In this document: in pieces, positions 47,131 to 55,344 of the stretch | Layout of the letters: each line of letters begins with the position of its first letter | Numbering within the stretch: the first letter of the stretch is position 1 | Source: Rhodospirillales bacterium | GTDB lineage: Bacteria; Pseudomonadota; Alphaproteobacteria; ATCC43930; CGMCC-115725 | Length of the DNA stretch: 64,000 bases | Reading direction: 5' to 3' | Assembly (NCBI GenBank): GCA_947473305.1 | Contig: CANJCB010000014.1 | Location: forward strand, 34,128-98,127 | Notes under the pieces: model-generated | The model's input: the letters and a program-made list of their open reading frames with translations, nothing else | What the model was told of the DNA's origin: nothing | Database searches by the model: none | Position numbers and translations under genes: made by a program

Positions 47131-48447
47131 GTGCCTGTGCCACCCGACGGCAGCTCGTTCGTCTCCGAGGGGACGATAACCGGGCGGACACTGAAGGCTG
47201 GCGCCCAATCCTTGGCCGGCCAGCGGAGAGGCGTGCGCGCGTTGCTGCCCTTCATGGGGCCGGCGGTCGTCGCCTCGGTCGCCTATATGGACCCGGGCAA
47301 TTTCGCGACCAACATCCAGGCGGGCGCGCAATACGGCTACGACCTCTTATGGGTCGTGCTCATGGCCAACCTGATGGCCATGCTGTTCCAGGCGCTCTCG
47401 GCGAAGCTCGGCATCGTCACCGGTCGCAACCTCGCGGAACTCTGCCGCGACCACTACCCGCGCCCCGTCGTGCTCTGCATGTGGGTCATCAGCGAGATCG
47501 CCGCCATGGCGACCGATCTCGCCGAGTTCCTGGGCGGGGCCATCGGGTTTTCGCTGCTGCTGGGCGTGCCTTTGATGACTGGCATGGTCATCACCGGCGT
47601 CATCACCTATGGCATGCTGATCCTCCAGCGCAGCGGCTTCCGCACCATGGATCTGGTGATCGGCAGCCTCGTGGGCGTGATCGGGGTCTGCTATCTCGTG
47701 GAAACGGTTTTCGCGCCGCCAGATTGGAGCGCGGTCCTTTCCCACATGGTCACCCCGCGCCTCGCCGATGGCGGAGCGGTTCTGCTGGCGATCGGCATTG
47801 TCGGCTGCACGGTCATGCCCCATGCGATCTTCCTGCATTCGGGCCTGATGCAGGACCGCTTCAACCCGGCCAACGACGCGGAGCGGAAGAAACTCATCGG
47901 CTATTCCAATTGGGACGTGGTAATCGCGCTCGGTTTCGCGGGCCTCATCAACATGGCCATGGTGACGATGTCGGCGGCTGTCTTCCATGACGGCGTTCAC
48001 AACGACCTGGCCGATATCGAGACGGCCTATTACACGCTGATCCCGCTTTTGGGCGGGGCAGCCGCCAGCGTCTATATGATCTCGATCATCGCTTCGGGCG
48101 TGTCGAGTTCAACCGTGGGCACCATCGCGGGCCAGATCATCATGCAGGGCTTCGTCCGCATCCGCATCCCGCTCTGGGTTCGCCGGCTGGTGACGATGCT
48201 GCCGGCCTTCGTCGTAATCGCCCTGGGGATCAATACGACCATGGCCATGGTCCTGAGCCAGGTCGCCCTCAGCATAGTCCTGCCCATTCCCGTCATCGCG
48301 CTGATCCTGCTGACGCGGCGCAAGGACATCATGGGGGTTTTCGCCAATACGCCGCTCGTCCATTGGCTGGCGACGGCTTTCGCGACGATCATCCTCGGCT
48401 TGAACCTGCTGTTCGTGCTTCAGATCGCCGGTCTAGGGCCTTTTTAA
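47131..48447 (+). CDS. mntH: Nramp-family divalent metal transporter
   Basis: A 438-residue secondary transporter with about 11 spans. The metal site in helix 1 is DPGN (D54-N57, AYMDPGNFATN), and helix 6 carries the selective Met in CTVMPHAIFLHS. It imports Mn2+ (or Fe2+) with protons. The start is a GTG at 47131, two bases after the amidohydrolase stop, so it is in the same operon. It may supply Mn or Fe to the amidohydrolase. It overlaps the convergent agmatinase gene by 15 bases. Confidence 0.93.
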   Translation: MPVPPDGSSFVSEGTITGRTLKAGAQSLAGQRRGVRALLPFMGPAVVASVAYMDPGNFATNIQAGAQYGYDLLWVVLMANLMAMLFQALSAKLGIVTGRNLAELCRDHYPRPVVLCMWVISEIAAMATDLAEFLGGAIGFSLLLGVPLMTGMVITGVITYGMLILQRSGFRTMDLVIGSLVGVIGVCYLVETVFAPPDWSAVLSHMVTPRLADGGAVLLAIGIVGCTVMPHAIFLHSGLMQDRFNPANDAERKKLIGYSNWDVVIALGFAGLINMAMVTMSAAVFHDGVHNDLADIETAYYTLIPLLGGAAASVYMISIIASGVSSSTVGTIAGQIIMQGFVRIRIPLWVRRLVTMLPAFVVIALGINTTMAMVLSQVALSIVLPIPVIALILLTRRKDIMGVFANTPLVHWLATAFATIILGLNLLFVLQIAGLGPF

Positions 48448-49335
48448 GCGCGGCCCCACGAGGCAGAGATATTCCCAGGCCATGGTCGCCGCCGCGAGCG
48501 CCGTGATCTCCGCCGTATCATAGGCGGGCGCCACTTCCATCACATCCATGCCGCGAAAATCGAGCACGCCCAGCCGCCGGATGATGGCCTGCGCCTGCCA
48601 GGTCGCGAGGCCCCCGATTTCCGGCGTTCCCGTCCCCGGCGCAAAGGCTGGATCGAGAGCGTCGATGTCGAAGCTCAGGTAGGCCGGACCCTTCCCAACC
48701 GTTGCCAGTATGCGCTCGGCGATTGCGATGGGTCCTTCAAGCTGAACCGTCTCGGCATCGAGGATCGTGACGCCCTTCCCCACCGTCCAGTCCCAGACCT
48801 CCCGCTGAACCGGCGAGCGGATGCCGATCTGCACCATCCGCTTGGGGTCGACGAGCCCCTCCTCGATGGCATGGAAAAACACCGAACCATGCCCCCAAGG
48901 CTGCCCGAAACTGGTCGGCCAGGTATCCACATGGGCATCGAAATGGACGAGGCCCAAAGGCCCTGCCCGCTTCGCCAGGGCGCGCAGCAGAGCAAGCGTG
49001 ACACCGTGATCGCCGCCGAGCGCCACCAGATGCGGGATCGCGGCGGCGCTTTCCTCGATCATCGCGAGGCTCTTCTCCAGATCGCCCAGCGCCACCGGCA
49101 GATTGCCGATATCGGCAATGTCCAAGGCCAGGGGATCGACCCAGTGGCGAGGATGCGCCCCATCGACCAGCATCCGGCTCGCCTGCCGGATCGCCGCCGG
49201 CCCGAAACGCGCGCCGGAGCGATTGGTGGTTCCGATATCCAGCGGAATCCCCGCAACAGAGATCGCCGCCCCCGCATCGCTGCGGCTGAGCCCCATAAAC
49301 GTGCCGGGAAGGGCGAAGGTCGGCGTGCCTGACAT
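48433..49335 (-). CDS. speB: agmatinase (ureohydrolase family)
   Basis: A 300-residue ureohydrolase. All binuclear manganese ligands are visible: H110 (GGDHG), D133, H135 and D137 (FDAHVD), and D223, D225 (SFDIDALDPA). Hydrolyses agmatine to putrescine and urea; the gene partner upstream makes agmatine, which supports agmatinase over arginase. The ATG at 49335 overlaps that partner's stop by one base (TGATG). It lies opposite an Nramp gene, a possible manganese source. Confidence 0.92.
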   Translation of the reverse strand: MSGTPTFALPGTFMGLSRSDAGAAISVAGIPLDIGTTNRSGARFGPAAIRQASRMLVDGAHPRHWVDPLALDIADIGNLPVALGDLEKSLAMIEESAAAIPHLVALGGDHGVTLALLRALAKRAGPLGLVHFDAHVDTWPTSFGQPWGHGSVFFHAIEEGLVDPKRMVQIGIRSPVQREVWDWTVGKGVTILDAETVQLEGPIAIAERILATVGKGPAYLSFDIDALDPAFAPGTGTPEIGGLATWQAQAIIRRLGVLDFRGMDVMEVAPAYDTAEITALAAATMAWEYLCLVGPRLKRP

Positions 49336-49886
49336 CAGTCGAAGCGGAACACGGCCACCGCCACGGCGCAAGTCCAGCGTCCATCGTCGTCGCCGATACA
49401 GGCCGCGGTGATCGAGGTGCTGTCGATGATGAGATGGCTCATCTCATAGACCTGCTTACGCTCGTTCCAGGCAGAATCGGGATTGAATTTGATGCCGAGC
49501 GTCGAGGCCAGCATGCTCGCCGCCAGATCCTCGGCATAATCGCCGCTTTGCTGCTCGGTCATGCCGAAGCCGTGATGCTCGGAAATATAGCCATAAGCCG
49601 CGGGATCGGTAGGCCGGGCGAGGCCTATGCTCGCATTGACGCGCCGGCCAGGCTCATTGGTCTCGGACCTGGCCATGACGCAGAAGGTGATTTCACCGGG
49701 CCGCAGCGTCTCGACACCCTTCTCGCGCGGGATCATCTCGCAGCCGGGCGGCAGAATCGAAGACACCGTGACGAGGTTCTGCTGCTCGATATCCGCATCG
49801 CGGAGCGCCAGTTCGAAAGCGGTCAGCCGCTCCTTATGAACGCCGATGCCGCGCGTAATGAAGAACCGGTTCGCGATCGGAAACAT
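49335..49886 (-). CDS. pdaD: pyruvoyl-dependent arginine decarboxylase
   Basis: A 183-residue self-processing decarboxylase, arginine to agmatine. The processing site is V-S42/S43-ILPPG, matching the archaeal ISS-x-MPP motif. Cleavage between the two serines would give a 42-residue beta chain and an alpha chain starting with a pyruvoyl group. The conserved acid lies in YGYISEHHG. The ATG at 49886 has GAGGGAGG upstream. Directly coupled to agmatinase, it forms a two-step route to putrescine. This type is commoner in archaea and scattered bacteria than in alphaproteobacteria, where the PLP enzyme SpeA would be expected. Confidence 0.92.
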   Translation of the reverse strand: MFPIANRFFITRGIGVHKERLTAFELALRDADIEQQNLVTVSSILPPGCEMIPREKGVETLRPGEITFCVMARSETNEPGRRVNASIGLARPTDPAAYGYISEHHGFGMTEQQSGDYAEDLAASMLASTLGIKFNPDSAWNERKQVYEMSHLIIDSTSITAACIGDDDGRWTCAVAVAVFRFD

Positions 49887-50009
49887 GCCGCCTCCCTCTG
49901 TCAAAGCTCAGGTCATGAAAGTAGGGGTGGAATATGACGAAGCAATGATGGCCCGTTGATCGGGCCTTTCCAGGTGATCATACTCCCTCTTCGTCGAAGG
50001 AAGGGCCTC

Positions 50010-51746
50010 ATGATCCAGGAAAAGCACGAGACAAGGGACGGGATGCGCATCGATTGGGATGCGCCGATCAAGATGGACGACGGCATCGTGTTGCGCGCCG
50101 ACATCTTCAGGCCGGTTGCCGAGGGCCATTACCCCGTCATCCTGAGCATGGGTCCCTATGCCAAGGGCATGCCCTTCGGCCAGGCGCGACCCCATGCCTG
50201 GGAGCGCCTGATCAAGGAGCATCCCGAGGTCATTACCGGCACGAGCGCCAAATACGCGACCTGGGAACTCGCCGATCCCGAGCATTGGGTGCCCGACGGC
50301 TATGTCCTGGTGCGGGTCGATTCCCGAGGCGCCGGACGATCGGAAGGCAAGATCGAATGCTGGTCCCCGCGCGAGGCCCGGGATCTTTACGACTGCATCG
50401 AATGGGCCGCCATCCAGCCCTGGAGCAGCGGCAAGGTGGGCTTGAACGGCATCTCCTATTTCGCCATCAACCAATGGCATGTGGCGGCGCTCCAGCCCCC
50501 GCATCTCACGGCGATTTGCGCCTGGGAGGGTGCGGCCGACTACTACCGCGATATCTGCTACCATGGCGGGCTCTACAGCGAATTCGCCGCCAATTGGTAT
50601 CCCCGCGCCGTCGTCACCATGCAGCATGGCGTGGGCGACAAGGGAGGTCGCAATCCTGTAACCGGCGAACTCGTCTCCGGGCCTGAAACCTTATCGCCGG
50701 AAGAACTTGCCCGGAACCGCGCCGATTTCGTCGGCGATGCTTTGGCTCATCCGCTCGACGACGACTATCACCGCAGCCGGTCGCCCGACTGGAGCAAGAT
50801 CACCGTTCCCATGCTCTCGGCCGGCAATTGGGGCGGCCAGGGCATGCATCTGCGCGGCAATACCGAGGCCTTCATGCGCGCCGCCTCCAAGGACAAATGG
50901 CTCGAAGCCCATGGCGGCGCCCATTGGGCCGAGTTCTATACCTCCTATGGCGTCGATCTGCAGAAGCGCTTCTTCGGCCATTTCCTCAAAGGCGAGGATA
51001 CCGGCTGGTCTAAACAGCCTCGCGTCCAGCTCAAGATCCGCAGCCCCGGCGAAGTCTTCGAAGTGCGCGGCGAGGAGGATTGGCCGATCCCCCGCACCAA
51101 ATGGACCCGCTTCCACCTCCATCCCGAGGGCAAGAAGCTGTCGGAGACACTGCCCGAAAGCACGGCTTCCCTCTCCTTCGAGGCCCAGGGCGACGGTATG
51201 ACCTTCCTCTCCGAACCCATGGCGCAGGCGACCGAGGTGACGGGGCCGCTGGCCGCAAAGCTCTTTGTCTCTTCATCCACGAGCGATGCGGATATCTTCC
51301 TCATCTTCCGGGTCTTCGATCTCGACGGGAAGGAGGTCGTCTTCCAGGGCGCGCAGGATCCGCGCACGCCCATCGGGCAAGGCTGGCTCCGGATGTCCCA
51401 TTACAAGCTCGACCGGAAACTCTCTCTGCCCTATCGGCCTTATCACACGCATGACGAGGCCTGGCCGATCACCCCGGACGAGGTGATCGGGCTCGATATC
51501 GAGATCTGGCCGACCTCCATCGTCGTGCCGAAGGGATACCGGATGGGTCTCACGATACGGGGCAAGGATTACACCTTCGACGGCCCGCCCCTCGACATCC
51601 CCGGCGCGCCGCATTCGATGACCGGCGTCGGCCCGTTCCTCCATGTGCGAAACCGGCCGCCGGAGATTTTCAACGGCACCACGACACTGCACTTCGCACC
51701 GGGGAGGCAGCCCTATCTGCTGCTGCCGGTCATTCCGGCGAAGTAG
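50010..51746 (+). CDS. CocE/NonD-family hydrolase (X-Pro dipeptidyl-peptidase-like)
   Basis: A 578-residue serine hydrolase. The N-terminal alpha/beta-hydrolase domain holds Ser149 in GLNGISYFAINQW, and RVDSRGAGRSEGK precedes it; the C-terminal beta-jellyroll (about 350-578, with ELKIRSPGEVFEV-type strands) is the PepX_C domain. Family members cut esters or amides, including cocaine esterase, glutaryl-7-ACA acylase and X-Pro dipeptidyl peptidases. The ATG at 50010 has GAAGGAAGGG upstream. Divergent from the polyamine operon. No signal peptide. Confidence 0.9.
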   Translation: MIQEKHETRDGMRIDWDAPIKMDDGIVLRADIFRPVAEGHYPVILSMGPYAKGMPFGQARPHAWERLIKEHPEVITGTSAKYATWELADPEHWVPDGYVLVRVDSRGAGRSEGKIECWSPREARDLYDCIEWAAIQPWSSGKVGLNGISYFAINQWHVAALQPPHLTAICAWEGAADYYRDICYHGGLYSEFAANWYPRAVVTMQHGVGDKGGRNPVTGELVSGPETLSPEELARNRADFVGDALAHPLDDDYHRSRSPDWSKITVPMLSAGNWGGQGMHLRGNTEAFMRAASKDKWLEAHGGAHWAEFYTSYGVDLQKRFFGHFLKGEDTGWSKQPRVQLKIRSPGEVFEVRGEEDWPIPRTKWTRFHLHPEGKKLSETLPESTASLSFEAQGDGMTFLSEPMAQATEVTGPLAAKLFVSSSTSDADIFLIFRVFDLDGKEVVFQGAQDPRTPIGQGWLRMSHYKLDRKLSLPYRPYHTHDEAWPITPDEVIGLDIEIWPTSIVVPKGYRMGLTIRGKDYTFDGPPLDIPGAPHSMTGVGPFLHVRNRPPEIFNGTTTLHFAPGRQPYLLLPVIPAK

Positions 51747-51758
51747 CCACCCGAAGAC

Positions 51759-51841
51759 GTCATTGCGAGGCCGAAGGCCGCGCAATCCAGGGATCTCGCC
51801 ACCGGCAAGACCTGGATTGCTTCACTTCGTTCGCAATGACG
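51759..51841. repeat. REP-like long imperfect palindrome
   Basis: Outer arms CGTCATTGCGA (51759-51769) and TCGCAATGACG (51831-51841) are perfect inverted copies; inner arms GCAATCCAGG (51782-51791) and CCTGGATTGC (51811-51820) also pair. This is a widespread alphaproteobacterial intergenic repeat type. It lies between convergent genes and could fold as a terminator-like cruciform. Confidence 0.85.
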
Positions 51842-51867
51842 ACTACAGGGAAACCAGGCTTTAGCCC

Positions 51868-53457
51868 CTATTTCGAAAGCCAGGCATCCGTCCAGAGGCC
51901 GGTGCCCTGGACCTTGCCCCAGAGGTCGTTGAGGCGGGCCGAGGCGGCGTCCACCGGGCGATATTGGCGTAGCACGATGGCCGGAAGGTCTTCGGCCAGG
52001 ATGACCTGCGCCTCCTTATAGGCCTTGCCGCGATCTTCGTTGGTGATGCTCCGCTTGCCTTGGTCGAAAAGCTCCTCGACCTTGGCATTGGTATAGCCCG
52101 AAGGATTGCCGAAGGACTTGCCAATCATCGCATTGTTATAGATGCGGACGACGCCCAGCGCCGGGTCGGAATAGCTCGTATAGGACGTGAGCGTCACGTC
52201 GTAGTTCATGTCCTGATAGACCTGCTTCAGGATCGTCGCGTCCTCCAGCGCTTCGATCGTCAGATCGATACCCACCTGCTGCCACATGCTCTTCAGAGCG
52301 ACCGCGGTCTGGGCGAGCTCCGGATATTGCGTCGCGAAGGTCGTGATCTTGGCGGAGAGGCGCTTGCCGTCGGCCCCGCGCTTCAATCCCGCCTCGTCGA
52401 GCATCGCATTCGCCTTCGCGACATCGAAGGGATACATCTTGCGATAGTCGATGCTGGGGTTCGCAACCCAGGGGATCTGGGTGGTGAAGGGCGCGATGCC
52501 CACCGTGCCCAAGTCGAAGAATACGTTCTTCAGGAGATAATCCCGATCCGTCGCCATCATCAGCGCATGGCGCACGCGCTTGTCGTCGAAGGGCTTCTTC
52601 TTCACGTTGTAGAACAGCAGCGACATCGCCGGCGCGATATCGTCCTCGACCACCTTCAGCTTGGGATTGGCGCGGACCGCCGCCTGATCGTTCGGCGCAA
52701 TCTGCTGGACGACATCGAGTTCGCCGGCCGCCAGGGCCTGCATCTTGGAGGCCTGCTGCGGGATGATCTTGGCGATGACCTCGTCGAGATAGGGTTTTCC
52801 CGCCTCATGATACTTGGCGTTGCGGCCCATCTTCACATAATCGCCGCGCTTCCATTCCGTCATCTTGAAGGCGCCCGTCCCGACCGGCGCGGTGGTCGTC
52901 GCCGGGTTCTGCAGCGGATTGGTGCCCTGGAAGAGATGCGACGGCATGATCGCCGCGCCCTGGATACAGCCCAGCGAGATCATGAAGGGACCGAAGGACT
53001 CCTTGAGCTTGATCACCACCTGGCTTTTGGTCGGGGTCTCGATGCTGCCGATCACCGCGCCGGCCGGGGCGAAGATCGAGGAATATTTGGGGCTGACTTC
53101 GGTCAGCGTGTATTTCACGTCCTCGGCGACGAGCGGCTTGCCGTCATGCCATTCTGTATCGACGAGGTTAAACGTATAGGTGAGGCCATCCGGCGAGATG
53201 GTCCAGGACTTCGCCAGCAGAGGCAGGACCTTGTAGTCGGGCGTCAGCTGAACCAAGCCCTGATAGGCGATGCAGCCGATATAGCGGTCCGGCACATTGG
53301 TCGAGACGTCCGGATTGACCGTCGTCGGGTCCTGGGAGATCGAGAAGACGGCCGTGCCGCCCTTTTGCGGAGTCTGCCCCTGAGCGAAAGCGGCTCCCGT
53401 CAAGGCAATACCGGTGGTAATCGCGGCGACCCCGAAAAGCATAACATTGTTCGTCAT
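51868..53457 (-). CDS. ABC transporter substrate-binding protein, peptide/nickel (SBP_bac_5) type
   Basis: A 529-residue periplasmic binding protein with a Sec signal peptide (start MTNNVMLFGVAAITTG, cleavage after AFA-Q). It has KGGTAVFSISQDPTTVNPDVS at the mature N terminus, YKVLPLLAKSWTISPDGLTYTF, and a DppA/OppA-like plan. Binds di- or oligopeptides or other amine compounds. The ATG at 53457 has GGAGGG upstream; the extension to 53964 is rejected. No permease or ATPase gene adjoins, so it depends on transporter genes elsewhere. Confidence 0.93.
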   Translation of the reverse strand: MTNNVMLFGVAAITTGIALTGAAFAQGQTPQKGGTAVFSISQDPTTVNPDVSTNVPDRYIGCIAYQGLVQLTPDYKVLPLLAKSWTISPDGLTYTFNLVDTEWHDGKPLVAEDVKYTLTEVSPKYSSIFAPAGAVIGSIETPTKSQVVIKLKESFGPFMISLGCIQGAAIMPSHLFQGTNPLQNPATTTAPVGTGAFKMTEWKRGDYVKMGRNAKYHEAGKPYLDEVIAKIIPQQASKMQALAAGELDVVQQIAPNDQAAVRANPKLKVVEDDIAPAMSLLFYNVKKKPFDDKRVRHALMMATDRDYLLKNVFFDLGTVGIAPFTTQIPWVANPSIDYRKMYPFDVAKANAMLDEAGLKRGADGKRLSAKITTFATQYPELAQTAVALKSMWQQVGIDLTIEALEDATILKQVYQDMNYDVTLTSYTSYSDPALGVVRIYNNAMIGKSFGNPSGYTNAKVEELFDQGKRSITNEDRGKAYKEAQVILAEDLPAIVLRQYRPVDAASARLNDLWGKVQGTGLWTDAWLSK

Positions 53458-53767
53458 TGAAAGGCCCTCCTGTACCGGCGGAGCGTTCTCGGACTTCCTG
53501 TCCGCCGCCCTCGCCTTCTCGTCCAATGCGAAGGATAAGGGTCGGCCGGCGGCGATGTCGAGTCCCGCCAAAATGAAACACGCGGTTTTCGCCACCCCAG
53601 GTTGTCGAAAATCTGTCCGCGATTCCCGGACGCGCTGGTGGCAAGCGCGAAACCGTGAAGGCGCGATTGTTGCGTGGCCGCGTTGGATACGGTCATAATC
53701 GATTGTCGGATTTTTTAACGATCCAGCGGGCAGCGCAAAAGCGCGCCTAAACGAGGGAGCAAGCGCT
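53458..53767. other. 310-base divergent intergenic region
   Basis: Between the leftward binding-protein gene and the rightward TRAP operon; it must hold promoters for both. An AT-rich patch with CATAAT near 53692-53697 could be a -10 box for the TRAP operon but lacks a convincing -35. A GAGGGAG ribosome-binding site is just before 53768. No gene or RNA was recognised. Confidence 0.5.
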
Positions 53768-54796
53768 ATGACGATGACAAGGCGACGGATTCTAGGTGGC
53801 ATCGCCGCGGCTCCCGCGCTGGTAGCGGGTCTGCGGCCGGCCAGGGCTGCAGGTCCCAGGACCCTGAAGATCAGCCACCAGTTTCCGGGCGGCACCATCG
53901 ACAGCGGTGATTTCCGGGACCGGCTCGTCCGCCGCTTCGCTGCCGAGGTCGAAAAGCGCACCAATGACGAATTGAAATTCGAGATCTATCCCGGCTCGTC
54001 GCTCATGAAGACGATCCCGCAATTCTCGGCGGTCCGGAAAGCGGCGCTCGACATGAGCCTCTATCCGCTCGCCTATGCCGGCGGCGAGGTGCCGGAGGTC
54101 AATATCGGCCTCATGCCCTGCCTCGTGACGAGCTACCAGCAAGGGCTCAACTGGAAAAAGACGGAGATCGGCAAGGAACTTACCGCCGCGCTGGAAAAGA
54201 AGGGCGTCAAGCTCATCACCTGGGTCTGGCAGGCGGGCGGTGTCGCCTCACGCGCCACTCCCGTGATTTCGCCCGGCGACGTGAAGGGGCTGAAGATCCG
54301 GGGCGGCAGCCGCGAAATGGACCTGATGCTGAAGGAAGCGGGCGGCATCATTTCCAGCGTGCCTTCGGACGAAATCTATGCGGCCATGCAAACCGGAGCC
54401 CTCGACGCGGCCGTGACCTCCTCGACCAGCCTCATCAGCTTCCGGCTGGAGGAGATCGCCAAGAACGTCACCACCGGTCGTGGCGGCAGCTTCTGGTTCA
54501 TGCTGGAACCGCTGATCATGTCGAAGGAGATCTATGACGGTCTGACCGCCGACCAGAAGAAAGTGGTTTCGGCCGTGGGCGAGGAAATGGAAGCTTTCGG
54601 GCTCTCGCAGGCGAAGGCCGATGACGATTCGCTGGCTACGGTCTACGGCAAGGCCGGCGTCAAGGTCGCCGAGATGAATGCCGAGATCCTCGGCAAATGG
54701 CGAGAGATCGCCCAGGCGACCGCCTGGAAGGATTTCGCGGCGCGCAACGCCGATTGCGCCAAGCTTCTGAAACTCGCCGAAGCCGTCACTGCGTGA
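53768..54796 (+). CDS. dctP: TRAP transporter substrate-binding protein (DctP-type)
   Basis: A 342-residue periplasmic solute receptor. Twin-arginine-type leader (MTMTRRRILGG) then AAAPALVAGLRPARA. It contains the conserved LKIRGGSREMDLMLKEAGG segment with the substrate-carboxylate Arg, and DEIYAAMQTGALDAAV. Binds a carboxylate-bearing solute and delivers it to the DctQM pair encoded next. Its stop overlaps the GTG start of dctQ (GTGA). Confidence 0.94.
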   Translation: MTMTRRRILGGIAAAPALVAGLRPARAAGPRTLKISHQFPGGTIDSGDFRDRLVRRFAAEVEKRTNDELKFEIYPGSSLMKTIPQFSAVRKAALDMSLYPLAYAGGEVPEVNIGLMPCLVTSYQQGLNWKKTEIGKELTAALEKKGVKLITWVWQAGGVASRATPVISPGDVKGLKIRGGSREMDLMLKEAGGIISSVPSDEIYAAMQTGALDAAVTSSTSLISFRLEEIAKNVTTGRGGSFWFMLEPLIMSKEIYDGLTADQKKVVSAVGEEMEAFGLSQAKADDDSLATVYGKAGVKVAEMNAEILGKWREIAQATAWKDFAARNADCAKLLKLAEAVTA

Positions 54797-55344
54797 CCCA
54801 TCCGGTTGTCTTCGAGACCGGCGAGCCCACGGATCTTCCATCCCAGGGCTTGCCGGGAACGCTCCAGGCTTGGCTTACCCGGGTCAACTCGCTTGCGATT
54901 CTACTGAGTTCCATCGCGGCAGGCATGGCGGGCTGCGTGATGACCTGGGAAGTCGCCGGCCGCTATTTCTTCAAGATTCCCAGCGACTGGCAGGATGAGC
55001 TGTCGATCTTCCTGCTGGTCGGGGCCACCTTCGGTTCTGCCGCCTGGATCCAGGCGCGGCGCGGGCATGTCGGCATCGACGCGCTCCAGCATATCCTGCC
55101 ACCCCGCGCCGACCGGATCAGGCGCAGGCTGGCGGATATCGTTTCCCTCGCCTTCTGTCTCTTTTTTACCTGGAAGTGCTGGTCTCTTCTCTGGGAAGCC
55201 TGGGAGGATGGACAGATCACCGGCACGCCCTGGGGTCCGTCGCTCACCATTCCCTATGGGCTCATGACTTTCGGGATGACGCTGCTGACAATGCAGATCG
55301 CGCTTCAGGTGCTCGCCCCCTTCGGAAGGCAGAGAGGCAGATGA
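54793..55344 (+). CDS. dctQ: TRAP transporter small permease (DctQ)
   Basis: A 183-residue, four-span membrane protein. It has the DctQ features W-Q-D-E-L (SDWQDELSIFLLVGATFGSA), and R-R-G-H-V-G. The GTG start at 54793 overlaps the dctP stop, and its own stop overlaps dctM's ATG. It stabilises and completes the sodium-driven importer. Confidence 0.93.
   Translation: MTHPVVFETGEPTDLPSQGLPGTLQAWLTRVNSLAILLSSIAAGMAGCVMTWEVAGRYFFKIPSDWQDELSIFLLVGATFGSAAWIQARRGHVGIDALQHILPPRADRIRRRLADIVSLAFCLFFTWKCWSLLWEAWEDGQITGTPWGPSLTIPYGLMTFGMTLLTMQIALQVLAPFGRQRGR

Noticed and set aside
51868..53964. 698-codon version of the peptide-binding protein
   Set aside because: The signal peptide and a GGAGGG site place the start at 53457; the upstream part is non-coding.
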